The translations under genes were made by a program, and so were the position numbers. From assembly GCA_002307135.1 (NCBI GenBank), contig DBTQ01000018.1:1-33534 (forward strand): a stretch of 33,534 bases of DNA, given 5' to 3'. Below, in pieces: positions 16,374 to 24,162 of the stretch. This DNA is from Bacteroidetes bacterium UBA1312 (lineage in GTDB: Bacteria; Bacteroidota; Bacteroidia; Chitinophagales; Chitinophagaceae). The notes below the pieces were generated by a model that was not told the DNA's origin, did no database searches, and saw only the letters and a program-made list of their open reading frames with translations. How positions within the stretch are numbered: the stretch's first letter is position 1; each line of letters begins with the position of its first letter.

Positions 16374-17462
16374 TTATAGTCGGCTGGCCAAATAAAAATA
16401 GGGCTCAAACATGTGGTGCACAAAAGGTGTTTGCGGATTGTCGGGGTACAGCTTGTAGTAAGCACTGTCGGGCTGGAGTACTATATAATTGCCGCAGCGC
16501 ACATAGTCGCAACTGTTGATATATACAGGTACTTTATAATCTTTGAGTTGCTTGCGTACAAATTGCGACATCATTTTGCCCATATATCGCTGGTATCTTC
16601 TTTGTGCCTTTTTGCAAGGCTTGTCCAGGCGGTTGTAGGCATAGCGCAGCACTATATTTTTGGGGAAGCGCTGCTTTTTGATCATTTGCTTGGCGTTGAT
16701 AAAGGGGTTGGTATTGTTGTAGTCGTTGAGCGTCTGTACACTCACCGGCACCTCGGGCACCCAGTCGGCAGCATTCACCACATTGTACGCCCAGCCTTGC
16801 TGCGTCATAGCCTCGTAGTCGTAGGCAAAATAAAGATTGCCGGGCTTGGGGCCTGCGGCGCAATACGTCTTGAATCGGATATCTTTGGGCAATTGACCCT
16901 GACGTTGCAAATGGTACAAATAGGCCGTAAGCAAGTAGGAGATGGCTCCGCCCTGGCTATGCCCCGTAATGTAGATATTTTTAATACCCCGTCTATAGCA
17001 GGAGTCTATTTTGGGCAGCATATCTTTAGACAGATAAGCCATGCCTATAAGCCAGCCCACATGTACCGCCGCCCGTGGATTGTCGGCAAGCCGGTAGTGA
17101 AATGCTTCGTTGGGCGCTAGCGACAGACTGCCTTCCGCCGGTACCATGGCAGAGTAGAAGTTGGCTATCCAGCTAATGGCTTGCAGTGTAGAACCCCGTA
17201 CGCTCAGCACTGCCGAATGCCGATCGTAACTGATCCACAAATTCCACTGATTGTCGAGCCCCATAGATGGCGATTTGTACACCAGTCGATGATCCTCCGG
17301 AAAAGGTATTTGTTTGAAAAAAGCCGAATCGGAATGTCGGGCTGTTATCTTCAGCATTTCCAGATACTCCCGCTTGTCGAAGCCCGGTTGCAGCTTTTGG
17401 GCAGCGGCACTAAAAGTCATAAGCAGACAAATGGCTGCTGATAAAAAATGGTTTTTGTTCAT
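16374..17462 (-). CDS. Exported class 3 lipase-like alpha/beta hydrolase
   Basis: A 362-aa protein with a signal peptide (residues 1-21, ending SAAAQ). It has the class 3 lipase plan: VLSVRGSTLQ (85-94) at the oxyanion region, the nucleophile elbow YITGHSQGGA with Ser169, the acid in NAADWVPEVP (Asp233), and a late His pair in VHHMFEPY. It probably hydrolyses lipid or other ester bonds in the periplasm or outside. It starts 26 bp after the stop of the formate-dehydrogenase-like gene and is the last gene of that run, although no functional link to it is evident; it may have its own promoter. Confidence 0.75.
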   Translation of the reverse strand: MNKNHFLSAAICLLMTFSAAAQKLQPGFDKREYLEMLKITARHSDSAFFKQIPFPEDHRLVYKSPSMGLDNQWNLWISYDRHSAVLSVRGSTLQAISWIANFYSAMVPAEGSLSLAPNEAFHYRLADNPRAAVHVGWLIGMAYLSKDMLPKIDSCYRRGIKNIYITGHSQGGAISYLLTAYLYHLQRQGQLPKDIRFKTYCAAGPKPGNLYFAYDYEAMTQQGWAYNVVNAADWVPEVPVSVQTLNDYNNTNPFINAKQMIKKQRFPKNIVLRYAYNRLDKPCKKAQRRYQRYMGKMMSQFVRKQLKDYKVPVYINSCDYVRCGNYIVLQPDSAYYKLYPDNPQTPFVHHMFEPYFYLASRL

Positions 17463-17488
17463 TTAAAAGTATTGTATGGGTTAACTGC

Positions 17489-19798
17489 TTATACTACTTC
17501 GCTCGGTGTTATTTTAATCACTACCAACTTACTCGTTGGCGTATTGCTCTTATCTGCCACACTGTTAATGGGCACCAGTACATTTGTTTCGGGAAAATAA
17601 GTAGCCGTGCATCCGCGAGGAATGGCAAAAGGTACAATAATAAACCGATGTGCCACACGATCTACCGCATCAAAATTATTGTGCAAATCCACCACATCGC
17701 CAGCTTTCAACCCCAGTCCATTAATATCGCCCTGATTCATCATTATGACCCTGCGCTCATTATGTATTCCCCTGTACCTGTCGTCGAGGCCATAAATAGT
17801 CGTATTATACTGATCGTGGCTCCTGATCGTCATCATCTTAAACTCATCTGCCGCCAGCGTCAACGGCTGCACATCGGCCATATTGAAATGCGCTTTTTGG
17901 CTCAGCGTATTGAACGTGCCCTCCCTGTTGCAGTTGGGCAAGTAGAAACCTCCGGGCTGGCGTACCCGCTCGTTGTACCCATCGAAGCCCGGAATAGTTC
18001 GTTCAATATCTGCTCTGATCAGGTCATAATCTTCGCTGTACTCCTTCCAGCGGAGCTGATATTTATTAAACAAAGTTGTTTGAGCCATGCGGCAAACGAT
18101 AGCAGGCTCGCTCAATAAACTATCGGATATGGGTTTCAATACACCCTGCGAAGACTGGACTACGCCCATGGAGTTTTCGCAACTTACGAATTGCTGTTTT
18201 CCATATATTTCGTCTTTATCTGTGCGGCCCAGGCAGGGTAGTATCAGTGCTTCCTGCCCATGTATCAAATGGCTTCTATTTAACTTTGTGGATATTTGTA
18301 CCGTCAGCTTGCAGTTGCGCATGGCTTCGGCGGTGTATAAAGTGTCGGGCGTGGCCGACAAAAAATTGCCGCCCATGGCTATAAACACTTTGCCTTTTTG
18401 CTCATGCATCACCTTTATCGCTTCCACCGTATCATAGCCATGCGCTTGGGGTGGCTTAAAATGAAATACCCGTTCTATATTATTTAAAAATGCCTGTGAA
18501 GGCTTTTCGTAAATGCCCATTGTACGGTCGCCCTGCACATTACTATGCCCGCGCACGGGGCAAGTACCGGCTCCGGGTTTGCCAATACTGCCCTTGAGCA
18601 AGAGCAAGTTCACTACCTCTTTAATGGTATCTACGGCATTTTTATGTTGGGTAAGCCCCATGGCCCAGCAGGCTATAATCTTCTTTTTATTGCGCAGCAA
18701 GGCAGCCGTTTCTTTGATTTGCTCAATGGGTACACCGGTACACGCTACCAACTCATTAAAGTTTTTACACTTAATGTGTTGGATGTAATTGTCGTACTCA
18801 ATAGTATGATTATCAATAAATTGTTGGTCAAATACAGTATTGGGTTGCTCCTCTTCAGCAGCGATTAGTAAGTAGATGATGGCTTGCAGCAAGGCCATAT
18901 CGCCATTGATGGTGACTTGCAAAAATATATCGGTGAGTGCCGAGTTGCGACCGAGTATGCCATCGAGGTGCTGGGGATTGTTGAAACCCATGAGCCCCGT
19001 TTCGGGTAGTGGGTTGATGGATACAATCATGGCCCCGTTTGCTTTGGCTTTTTGGAGTGCCGACAGCATACGCGGATGGTTGGTGCCCGGGTTTTGTCCT
19101 AATATAATAATGACCTCCGCCTCGTAAAAGTCCTCCAGCTTCACCGAGCCTTTGCCTATACCCAGCGATTCGCCCAGTGCAGTACCGCTCGATTCGTGAC
19201 ACATATTAGAACAATCAGGCATATTGTTGGTGCCAAAGGCTCGTACAAAAAGCTGGTAGAGAAAGGCAGCTTCGTTGCTCGTACGTCCGGAAGTATAGAA
19301 TATGGCATCGTTGGGGTCGGGTAGCGCATTGAGCTCCTGTGCTATCTTCAGGAATGCGTCGTCCCAAGAGATAGGTTGGTAATGCGTAGCGCCTTCGGGT
19401 AGGTACATGGGCTCGGCGAGCCGTCCTTTCTTACCTATTTGATAATCGGTGAGTTGTGCCAAGTCGGCCACAGCATTTTCTTCAAAAAATTTGTAAGTCA
19501 GCTTTTTAGATGTTGCTTCCTCTGCTATTGCTTTAGCACCGTTTTCGCAATATTCGGCAATACCGGACCGCTCATCGTCGGGGTCGGGCCAAGCACAGCT
19601 GGGGCAGTCGAAGCCGCCTTTTTGATTGAGCGCGAATAAAGCTTTGGCACCCCTGGCCAAACTCATAGCACCAAATACATGTTTGAAACTGGAGAGCACG
19701 GCAGGGATACCGGCAGCTACCGTTTTGGGTTTGCTTAGCTTGAGTCCGGTAAATGTAGTGGGGTTTTCCGGGTTTGGTATTTTATTTTCTTCACTCAT
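17489..19798 (-). CDS. FdhF/YdeP-type molybdopterin oxidoreductase (formate dehydrogenase-like)
   Basis: A 769-aa molybdopterin enzyme counted from ATG 19798; a TTG two codons earlier is less likely. The N-terminus has DCPSCAWPDPDD and EYCENGAKA (Cys65, Cys68, Cys84), typical of the FdhF/YdeP family. Mo-site motifs are YTSGRTSNEAAFLYQ (about 168) and SNMCHESSG, with Cys200-His201 at the position that is Sec/Cys-His in formate dehydrogenases. Cofactor-binding stretches include LGQNPGTNHPRM, CWAMGLTQHKNA and RSHDQYNTTIYG near the C-terminus. It lacks a Tat signal, so it is cytoplasmic. Maturation genes fdhD and mobA lie upstream in the same operon. YdeP-type relatives have uncertain substrates, so formate oxidation is likely but not proven. 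Confidence 0.85.
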   Translation of the reverse strand: MSEENKIPNPENPTTFTGLKLSKPKTVAAGIPAVLSSFKHVFGAMSLARGAKALFALNQKGGFDCPSCAWPDPDDERSGIAEYCENGAKAIAEEATSKKLTYKFFEENAVADLAQLTDYQIGKKGRLAEPMYLPEGATHYQPISWDDAFLKIAQELNALPDPNDAIFYTSGRTSNEAAFLYQLFVRAFGTNNMPDCSNMCHESSGTALGESLGIGKGSVKLEDFYEAEVIIILGQNPGTNHPRMLSALQKAKANGAMIVSINPLPETGLMGFNNPQHLDGILGRNSALTDIFLQVTINGDMALLQAIIYLLIAAEEEQPNTVFDQQFIDNHTIEYDNYIQHIKCKNFNELVACTGVPIEQIKETAALLRNKKKIIACWAMGLTQHKNAVDTIKEVVNLLLLKGSIGKPGAGTCPVRGHSNVQGDRTMGIYEKPSQAFLNNIERVFHFKPPQAHGYDTVEAIKVMHEQKGKVFIAMGGNFLSATPDTLYTAEAMRNCKLTVQISTKLNRSHLIHGQEALILPCLGRTDKDEIYGKQQFVSCENSMGVVQSSQGVLKPISDSLLSEPAIVCRMAQTTLFNKYQLRWKEYSEDYDLIRADIERTIPGFDGYNERVRQPGGFYLPNCNREGTFNTLSQKAHFNMADVQPLTLAADEFKMMTIRSHDQYNTTIYGLDDRYRGIHNERRVIMMNQGDINGLGLKAGDVVDLHNNFDAVDRVAHRFIIVPFAIPRGCTATYFPETNVLVPINSVADKSNTPTSKLVVIKITPSEVV

Positions 19799-19865
19799 TT
19801 TCAAATACTTAGTATTGTTTAGTGAAAGTATTGCTTGAATATTTAATGAGTCTTGGCAGGAGGCT

Positions 19866-20597
19866 TTATTGCACCATGCTTCTCATCCATTTGGCATCAG
19901 CAGCAGTTCGGGTAGCCTGTTCGCCATAGTCCAGGTTAAACAGGTTGTTGAGCGAAGGGTCTTGCGCAATCAACTCTACCAAATCAACCGTGCAGCTATC
20001 TTCCTCCTTAAAGTCGCTGGTCAAAAAAGCCCATTCGCCATCCTGCCGGTGGATCACCTGTACAATTGGTTGGCTTCCGTTTTGAAATTGCCGGCTGCAC
20101 AGCACTGCCAAAGTGGGTTCTTCAGCAAATTTAAAATGGGCATTGCGGTCGAGCAAGGGTTGTTTGAATTTGAACTCTTCTTCAAAATCGGCATCCCAAG
20201 GGAAGTGATGATTCCTGTCTGTCCATACCAATTGTAGTGCGGGGAAGTCTTCGGTTTGGTAAAAGTCAATAACGTATCCGAAATAATCGCCTAAGTTATT
20301 TTTGTCTATGTTTATAAATTCGGCTGTTCCATTTTCAAAAAAATCGTCATACCTCTTTTGGGGAACAATCGTTTTTCCGGCTTGTACCATTTCGGCGGCG
20401 GTGTTCAAAATGTGCTGCATGGATTCGACCGGTAAGCCAAAACATATAATATCAGGATGCTTATGATTTTTCCATAATCCGATTGTACAGGCAAAAGAGG
20501 GTAAATAATCCGTTGCTTCTATCAACAATACGCTCCAACCAAATTTGTTTATTTCGTTGCGGATACTCAGATCCATGTCACTCGATTGTTGCTCCAT
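19866..20597 (-). CDS. DUF4262 domain protein
   Basis: A 243-aa cytoplasmic protein. The N-terminal half matches DUF4262: a helix IRNEINKFGWSVLLIEA, then FACTIGLWKNHKHPDIICFGLP and a helix over SMQHILNTAAEMVQAG. The second half contains FPALQLVWTDRNHHFPWDADF, also seen in the family. Function is unknown. It lies 8 bp after the DUF7009 gene and 61 bp before the molybdoenzyme gene, so it belongs to the formate-dehydrogenase operon by position. Ending in AKWMRSMVQ, it is complete. Confidence 0.7.
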   Translation of the reverse strand: MEQQSSDMDLSIRNEINKFGWSVLLIEATDYLPSFACTIGLWKNHKHPDIICFGLPVESMQHILNTAAEMVQAGKTIVPQKRYDDFFENGTAEFINIDKNNLGDYFGYVIDFYQTEDFPALQLVWTDRNHHFPWDADFEEEFKFKQPLLDRNAHFKFAEEPTLAVLCSRQFQNGSQPIVQVIHRQDGEWAFLTSDFKEEDSCTVDLVELIAQDPSLNNLFNLDYGEQATRTAADAKWMRSMVQ

Positions 20598-20605
20598 ATA
20601 TGTAT

Positions 20606-20986
20606 TTATTTTTTCTGTTCGTTTTTGGCCACCAGCAGTGGATTATCAAAGTTGTCGGACTGGTCTTCGTGTGTTTCGTCCAGACATTTAAAGTCTTTTT
20701 CTACCAAAATGTAGAGGCTGTCGTCGGGTCGTGTTTTATTGGCAAAGCCTACTCTTTCCGTTTCTATCCATTCGTTTACCCAGCTTTGCGGCATCCATAC
20801 GCTTATGGTGTTGTGGCTAAAGCCGGCTTCCAAATTGGTTTTATTGGCATCTTTGCGCAGCTCATAAGTCAATGTGGAACTGCCAAAGTCCGTAGTTTCC
20901 TGTAGCAGACCTGTTGCATGAAACCGATCCAATTCGGATTTGGATATTCTTAGGCGGAGTATATTTCCTTTTATACGAATCTTCAT
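20606..20986 (-). CDS. DUF7009-like small protein
   Basis: A 126-aa protein starting MKIRIKGNILRLRISKSELD, which I associate with DUF7009, a small Bacteroidota family of unknown function. It has a predicted beta-rich core, with TLTYELRKDANKTNLEAGFS and ISVWMPQSWVNEW, and a charged tail ending KNEQKK. No signal peptide. The start ATG lies 21 bp after the fdhD stop and its stop is 8 bp before the DUF4262 gene, so it is clearly in the operon. Its presence between fdhD and the catalytic subunit suggests an accessory role, but nothing in the sequence shows this. Confidence 0.6.
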   Translation of the reverse strand: MKIRIKGNILRLRISKSELDRFHATGLLQETTDFGSSTLTYELRKDANKTNLEAGFSHNTISVWMPQSWVNEWIETERVGFANKTRPDDSLYILVEKDFKCLDETHEDQSDNFDNPLLVAKNEQKK

Positions 20987-21007
20987 CTCTTTAGGTTTTT
21001 GGTATAG

Positions 21008-21823
21008 CTATAAAAGTCTCTTTTTGCCGGTATATACATTTAATCTGTCGGAGCGGAGGAAGCCAACCAGGCTCATTTCAAACTCCGAAGCCAGTTGTAC
21101 CGCCAAGCTGGAAGGTGCACCTACTGCCGCAATGATCCGTACACCTGCCATAGCCGCTTTTTGTATCAGCTCGAAGCTGGCTCTGCCGCTCAATAAAAGT
21201 ATATGCTGATCCAAAGGTACTAGGTTTTGTAAAAGAGCAGTACCCATTAATTTGTCTAAAGCATTGTGTCTGCCTACGTCTTCCTGTAGTAGCAGAAGCT
21301 CCCCTTGCAGGGAGAAGATGGCCGCAGCATGTAAGCCCCCGGTCGATTCGAAAATGGTCTGACCCTGGCGTAGCTTTTCCGGCAAGCTATGCAACAAGGC
21401 AGCAGGTATGGTACAATCGGGAGCGAGCGGAGGATTGGTACTCACTTGCCTGATGGCATCGATCGACGATTTGCCACAGACACCGCAGCTGGATGTGGTG
21501 TAAAAATTGCGTTCCAACTGTGCCAGCTTGGGTAATATGCCGGCATTCAAGTGCACCGTTATGGCATTGGGGTCGAATTGCGTTGTCGATAGCACATCTG
21601 CTTTGGCGTGGATAATACCTTCGGTAAACAAAAAGCCCAATGCCAGGTACTCGTCGCTGCCGGGCGTGCGCATGGTTACCGATACGGGTCGTGTAACGCG
21701 ATGGTTGCCATCGCTGTATTCCAATCTGATTTCGAGTGGCTCTTCCACAGCAAGCACATCGTCTTGCCGGAGGAAGACACCGTTTACTAATTTGTGGATG
21801 CTGCTATTGGCTGCTGAAGACAT
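21008..21823 (-). CDS. fdhD: Formate dehydrogenase accessory sulfurtransferase FdhD
   Basis: A 271-aa protein from ATG 21823; a TTG two codons upstream is less likely. FdhD passes sulfur from IscS to the bis-MGD cofactor before its insertion into formate dehydrogenase. Motifs are EEPLEIRLEY (about 27-36), TPGSDEYLALGFLFTEGII, the sulfur-relay Cys pair in TTSSCGVCGKSSID (Cys113, Cys116), GLHAAAIFS, EDVGRHNALDKLMG and LSGRASFELIQKAAMAGV. All are standard for the family and length is normal. It starts 25 bp after the mobA stop. Confidence 0.95.
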   Translation of the reverse strand: MSSAANSSIHKLVNGVFLRQDDVLAVEEPLEIRLEYSDGNHRVTRPVSVTMRTPGSDEYLALGFLFTEGIIHAKADVLSTTQFDPNAITVHLNAGILPKLAQLERNFYTTSSCGVCGKSSIDAIRQVSTNPPLAPDCTIPAALLHSLPEKLRQGQTIFESTGGLHAAAIFSLQGELLLLQEDVGRHNALDKLMGTALLQNLVPLDQHILLLSGRASFELIQKAAMAGVRIIAAVGAPSSLAVQLASEFEMSLVGFLRSDRLNVYTGKKRLL

Positions 21824-21854
21824 GGTCAATAATTGAATGCTGGTGGCGTATGGG

Positions 21855-22436
21855 TTATTTTAAACGTACTTGTGCTGCTGCTTCGGGTGTATCTATACTT
21901 GCTATCCGCTCCGGATCTATGGGGCTTACTTTGGTGGCATTGCAGGTTTTGAGGAAGTGTTGTAAAGAGTGCTCACCACTATGGTAGTTGGCACTCAGTA
22001 CTGGAAATGCTGTTGCCTGATATAGCGCCAACAGGGGTTCATAAAATCCTGTAGATGGATGGAAATAGGCTGTTGCATAGTTTGCGCGCTGGTCGATCAA
22101 TAGTTGTAGATCTTCGGGTTGCAATAAGGGGTAATCGCATCCGATAAGCAATATATCGTATTGGGGATAAAGGGCAAATGCACTCAGCAATGCGGTCATT
22201 GGCCCGGCCTGTTGGTATGCCGGTGCATCTACTATGGTTGGGTATGCGGTGTCTATATGCTTGACTTGAGTTTCGTTGCAACTGATGAACACTTTAGCGC
22301 AAAAGTGTTGGAGGAGTTGATAAACGTGGTATTGCTGCGGTAGCAAGTGGTAGGTCATGATCGACTTATCTTGCCCCATACGTTTGCTTTCGCCACCGGC
22401 CACCACTATCCCTATTGTTTTTTGCAGTTGCATCAT
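21855..22436 (-). CDS. mobA: Molybdenum cofactor guanylyltransferase MobA
   Basis: A 193-aa nucleotidyltransferase that adds GMP to molybdopterin to form MGD. The nucleotide-binding motif VAGGESKRMGQDKS is at residues 12-25, the metal site at IGCDYPLL near 97-104, and a closing stretch includes YEPLLALYQATAFPVL and GEHSLQHFL, all typical of MobA. It overlaps the NTPase stop by 4 bp (ATGA), which implies translational coupling. It supplies the cofactor for the molybdoenzyme encoded at the other end of the operon. Confidence 0.9.
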   Translation of the reverse strand: MMQLQKTIGIVVAGGESKRMGQDKSIMTYHLLPQQYHVYQLLQHFCAKVFISCNETQVKHIDTAYPTIVDAPAYQQAGPMTALLSAFALYPQYDILLIGCDYPLLQPEDLQLLIDQRANYATAYFHPSTGFYEPLLALYQATAFPVLSANYHSGEHSLQHFLKTCNATKVSPIDPERIASIDTPEAAAQVRLK

Positions 22437-22927
22437 AGCTCGGCTAATTGGGTTTGGGCGATTATTGTTGCCCCCGCTAAATTATAGCGTTCTAGGGCTT
22501 TATCCAATAAGGTATCACGGATGACCAATAGCAGTTTTCCTTTATTATTGGCTCGCTGGTAGTAGGGTATTATTTGCCGGATGGCAGGTGTTAGTCCAAT
22601 GCCTTGCTCTATTTCTAATTTGCCTATTTCGTCAATGAGCAGCCAGTGTGGATGATGGGTTGCCGCTTGCTGTAAAATATCATTTGCGCGAAGGAACGCT
22701 TCCTCCGAAAAATTAAATTTACCCACTGTTATTGCGGGGCTAGTGTCAGCAGGCTCCAGCTCAAAGGGAATCTGCTCTTTGCGCCCAATGTTGTACAATA
22801 CGCGCTTTCCATCCTTGTCGGGTGTTAGTATGCCTTGCACATTGGCGCGGGTCTGTACCCACAGCAATAATGCGGTAGTTTTCCCTGTTCTGACGGGTGC
22901 TGATAGTATGTAGATGTGCTTATTCAC
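22433..22927 (-). CDS. P-loop NTPase resembling THEP1 nucleoside-triphosphatases
   Basis: The protein is about 164 aa, with GTG 22927 as start (MNKHIYILSAP), overlapping the upstream gene's stop by 8 bp; a longer TTG-started version has no homology-like N-terminus. The P-loop is SAPVRTGKTT (9-18), with Ala in place of the usual first Gly. The Walker B region is WLLIDEIGKLE, close to the DEIGKME of THEP1-like enzymes. Between them lies GILTPDKDGKRVLYNIGRKE, which is also THEP1-like. In this operon it could play a part like MobB, or power or regulate a transport step with the membrane protein next to it; this is inference. Confidence 0.7.
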   Translation of the reverse strand: MNKHIYILSAPVRTGKTTALLLWVQTRANVQGILTPDKDGKRVLYNIGRKEQIPFELEPADTSPAITVGKFNFSEEAFLRANDILQQAATHHPHWLLIDEIGKLEIEQGIGLTPAIRQIIPYYQRANNKGKLLLVIRDTLLDKALERYNLAGATIIAQTQLAEL

Positions 22928-23942
22928 TTTCTGTATATAGCGCAAAGAGGAGCAGTGTATATACAAAGCCACCAAGCAGTTTCAAACCTTTGTATTTCAT
23001 ACGGGCTATCTGGTAGGCTGGTGCAATGTAGGATTTTTGTAAAGGAATATGTTTGATAATGGCTTCAGCTTTTTGCTTTCGTTCGCCGGGTTTTCCAGCC
23101 AGCCATTTTTGCAACAGGTAGCGTACCAGTATTGGGATGGCTTTGAATATGATAAAGAGTACGGCAAGGCTACGCAATAATAGGAGTGCGATATTCCAGA
23201 TGCTTTCATTTTTTTGAATATGGTAGCACAATAGGATGGCGGATAGGACTAAAAGGAAGAGGAATTGCAGCCATTTACGTTTTTTAGTTCCTGATTTTGC
23301 TTGTTCTTCCTTGTTGTACGACTCTAGTACAGGCAGGTATTCGCTGAAGTAGATTTCTTTTTCGGATGCCAGCCGATCGGGTAGCCGGAGGCAAAATAGT
23401 GCTATGATTATACCCCAAATAATATGGAGGAGTACATATATAATAATAAGGTAACTGCTGAATGGCCAGTCGTTGGGCAGGTGGAAGGAGTGGACAATGT
23501 GTTTGAAAAATTCGTTGAGGGCATTCCATATACTTGTTCCAAAAACGAGGGTCAGCAGGAGCACTTTTTGCAATGCAGACTCTGCCAATCCGAGTATGGC
23601 GAGTAAGAAGGTTGCGATTTTATAATTCCTGATGGTGCCAAATAGCAATGCACCACAAAAGCCCTGAAAGGCAACGGCGAGGTAAGCCGGAGGAGGGGAG
23701 TGTGGACTGACCAGCATTTTGACGAGCAATACCAATAGGGTGGATTGTATGATTTGTCGTGCACTGTAGTGGCTGTAGTATGCAATGAGGGAGATGAGTA
23801 CGACTGCAAAGCCACCTACCAAAAAACCGGTAAGTGGTATATGTAAGGCAAACAAGAGTCCACCCAACCCCGATTCGTTGAGTGCCCAAAGTGCGGTAAG
23901 CCTGAATAGGATACCATTGTTGTTTGTCGTATTATTGTTCAA
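22920..23942 (-). CDS. Polytopic membrane protein of unknown function, first in the fdh operon
   Basis: A 340-aa protein with a TTG start at 23942 (no ATG or GTG nearby; an in-frame stop lies 8 codons upstream). About six to eight hydrophobic segments: 11-32, 36-54, 64-77, 84-104, 108-135, 163-182, 223-241 and 248-278, with a basic cytoplasmic loop KEEQAKSGTKKRKWLQ. The N-terminal stretch ALNESGLGGLLFALHIPLTG is distinctive, but I do not recognise the family. It is translationally coupled to the NTPase gene, so the two may form a complex, for example a transporter for molybdate or another precursor. The last segment ends LFALYTESE. Confidence 0.6.
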   Translation of the reverse strand: MNNNTTNNNGILFRLTALWALNESGLGGLLFALHIPLTGFLVGGFAVVLISLIAYYSHYSARQIIQSTLLVLLVKMLVSPHSPPPAYLAVAFQGFCGALLFGTIRNYKIATFLLAILGLAESALQKVLLLTLVFGTSIWNALNEFFKHIVHSFHLPNDWPFSSYLIIIYVLLHIIWGIIIALFCLRLPDRLASEKEIYFSEYLPVLESYNKEEQAKSGTKKRKWLQFLFLLVLSAILLCYHIQKNESIWNIALLLLRSLAVLFIIFKAIPILVRYLLQKWLAGKPGERKQKAEAIIKHIPLQKSYIAPAYQIARMKYKGLKLLGGFVYTLLLFALYTESE

Positions 23943-24135
23943 CAGGAATGATGGTTTTGAACCCTAAAGTTCAATATTGTAAATGGAATGACCTAAAAAT
24001 GGGCTTGTATTTTTAATAAAGATTTATCAACAGGAGGATACCAAGCGAATGGCCTGTACCTTATATTTGGCTGTCAAAAGCCGGCTTTCATTCATAATCC
24101 GTTTTCGTAAAATAGCTCAAACGCTTTCCTTTTTG

Positions 24136-24143
24136 TAGGTTTG
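24136..24143 (+). promoter_or_regulatory. Bacteroidota -7 element for the lptF-type operon
   Basis: TAGGTTTG is a full match to TAnnTTTG and is followed by C, as is common. Transcription would start at about 24149, only about 14 bases before the TTG start at 24163, which supports that unusual start. A -33 TTG is not visible. A second match, TATATTTG, lies at 24062-24069. Confidence 0.45.
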
Positions 24144-24162
24144 CAAAAATTTACCTGATCCA

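Noticed and set aside
16413..17120. Long plus-strand open frame (235 codons) opposite the lipase-like gene
   Set aside because: It is fully covered by a minus-strand gene with signal peptide and catalytic triad; its own translation shows no domain or signal.
17648..18118. Plus-strand open frame opposite the formate-dehydrogenase-like gene
   Set aside because: It mirrors a long conserved coding gene and has no recognisable motif.
24077..24088. 12-bp palindrome AAAGCCGGCTTT in the divergent region before the LptF-type gene
   Set aside because: It could be an operator, but there is one copy and no regulator or partner site to support it.
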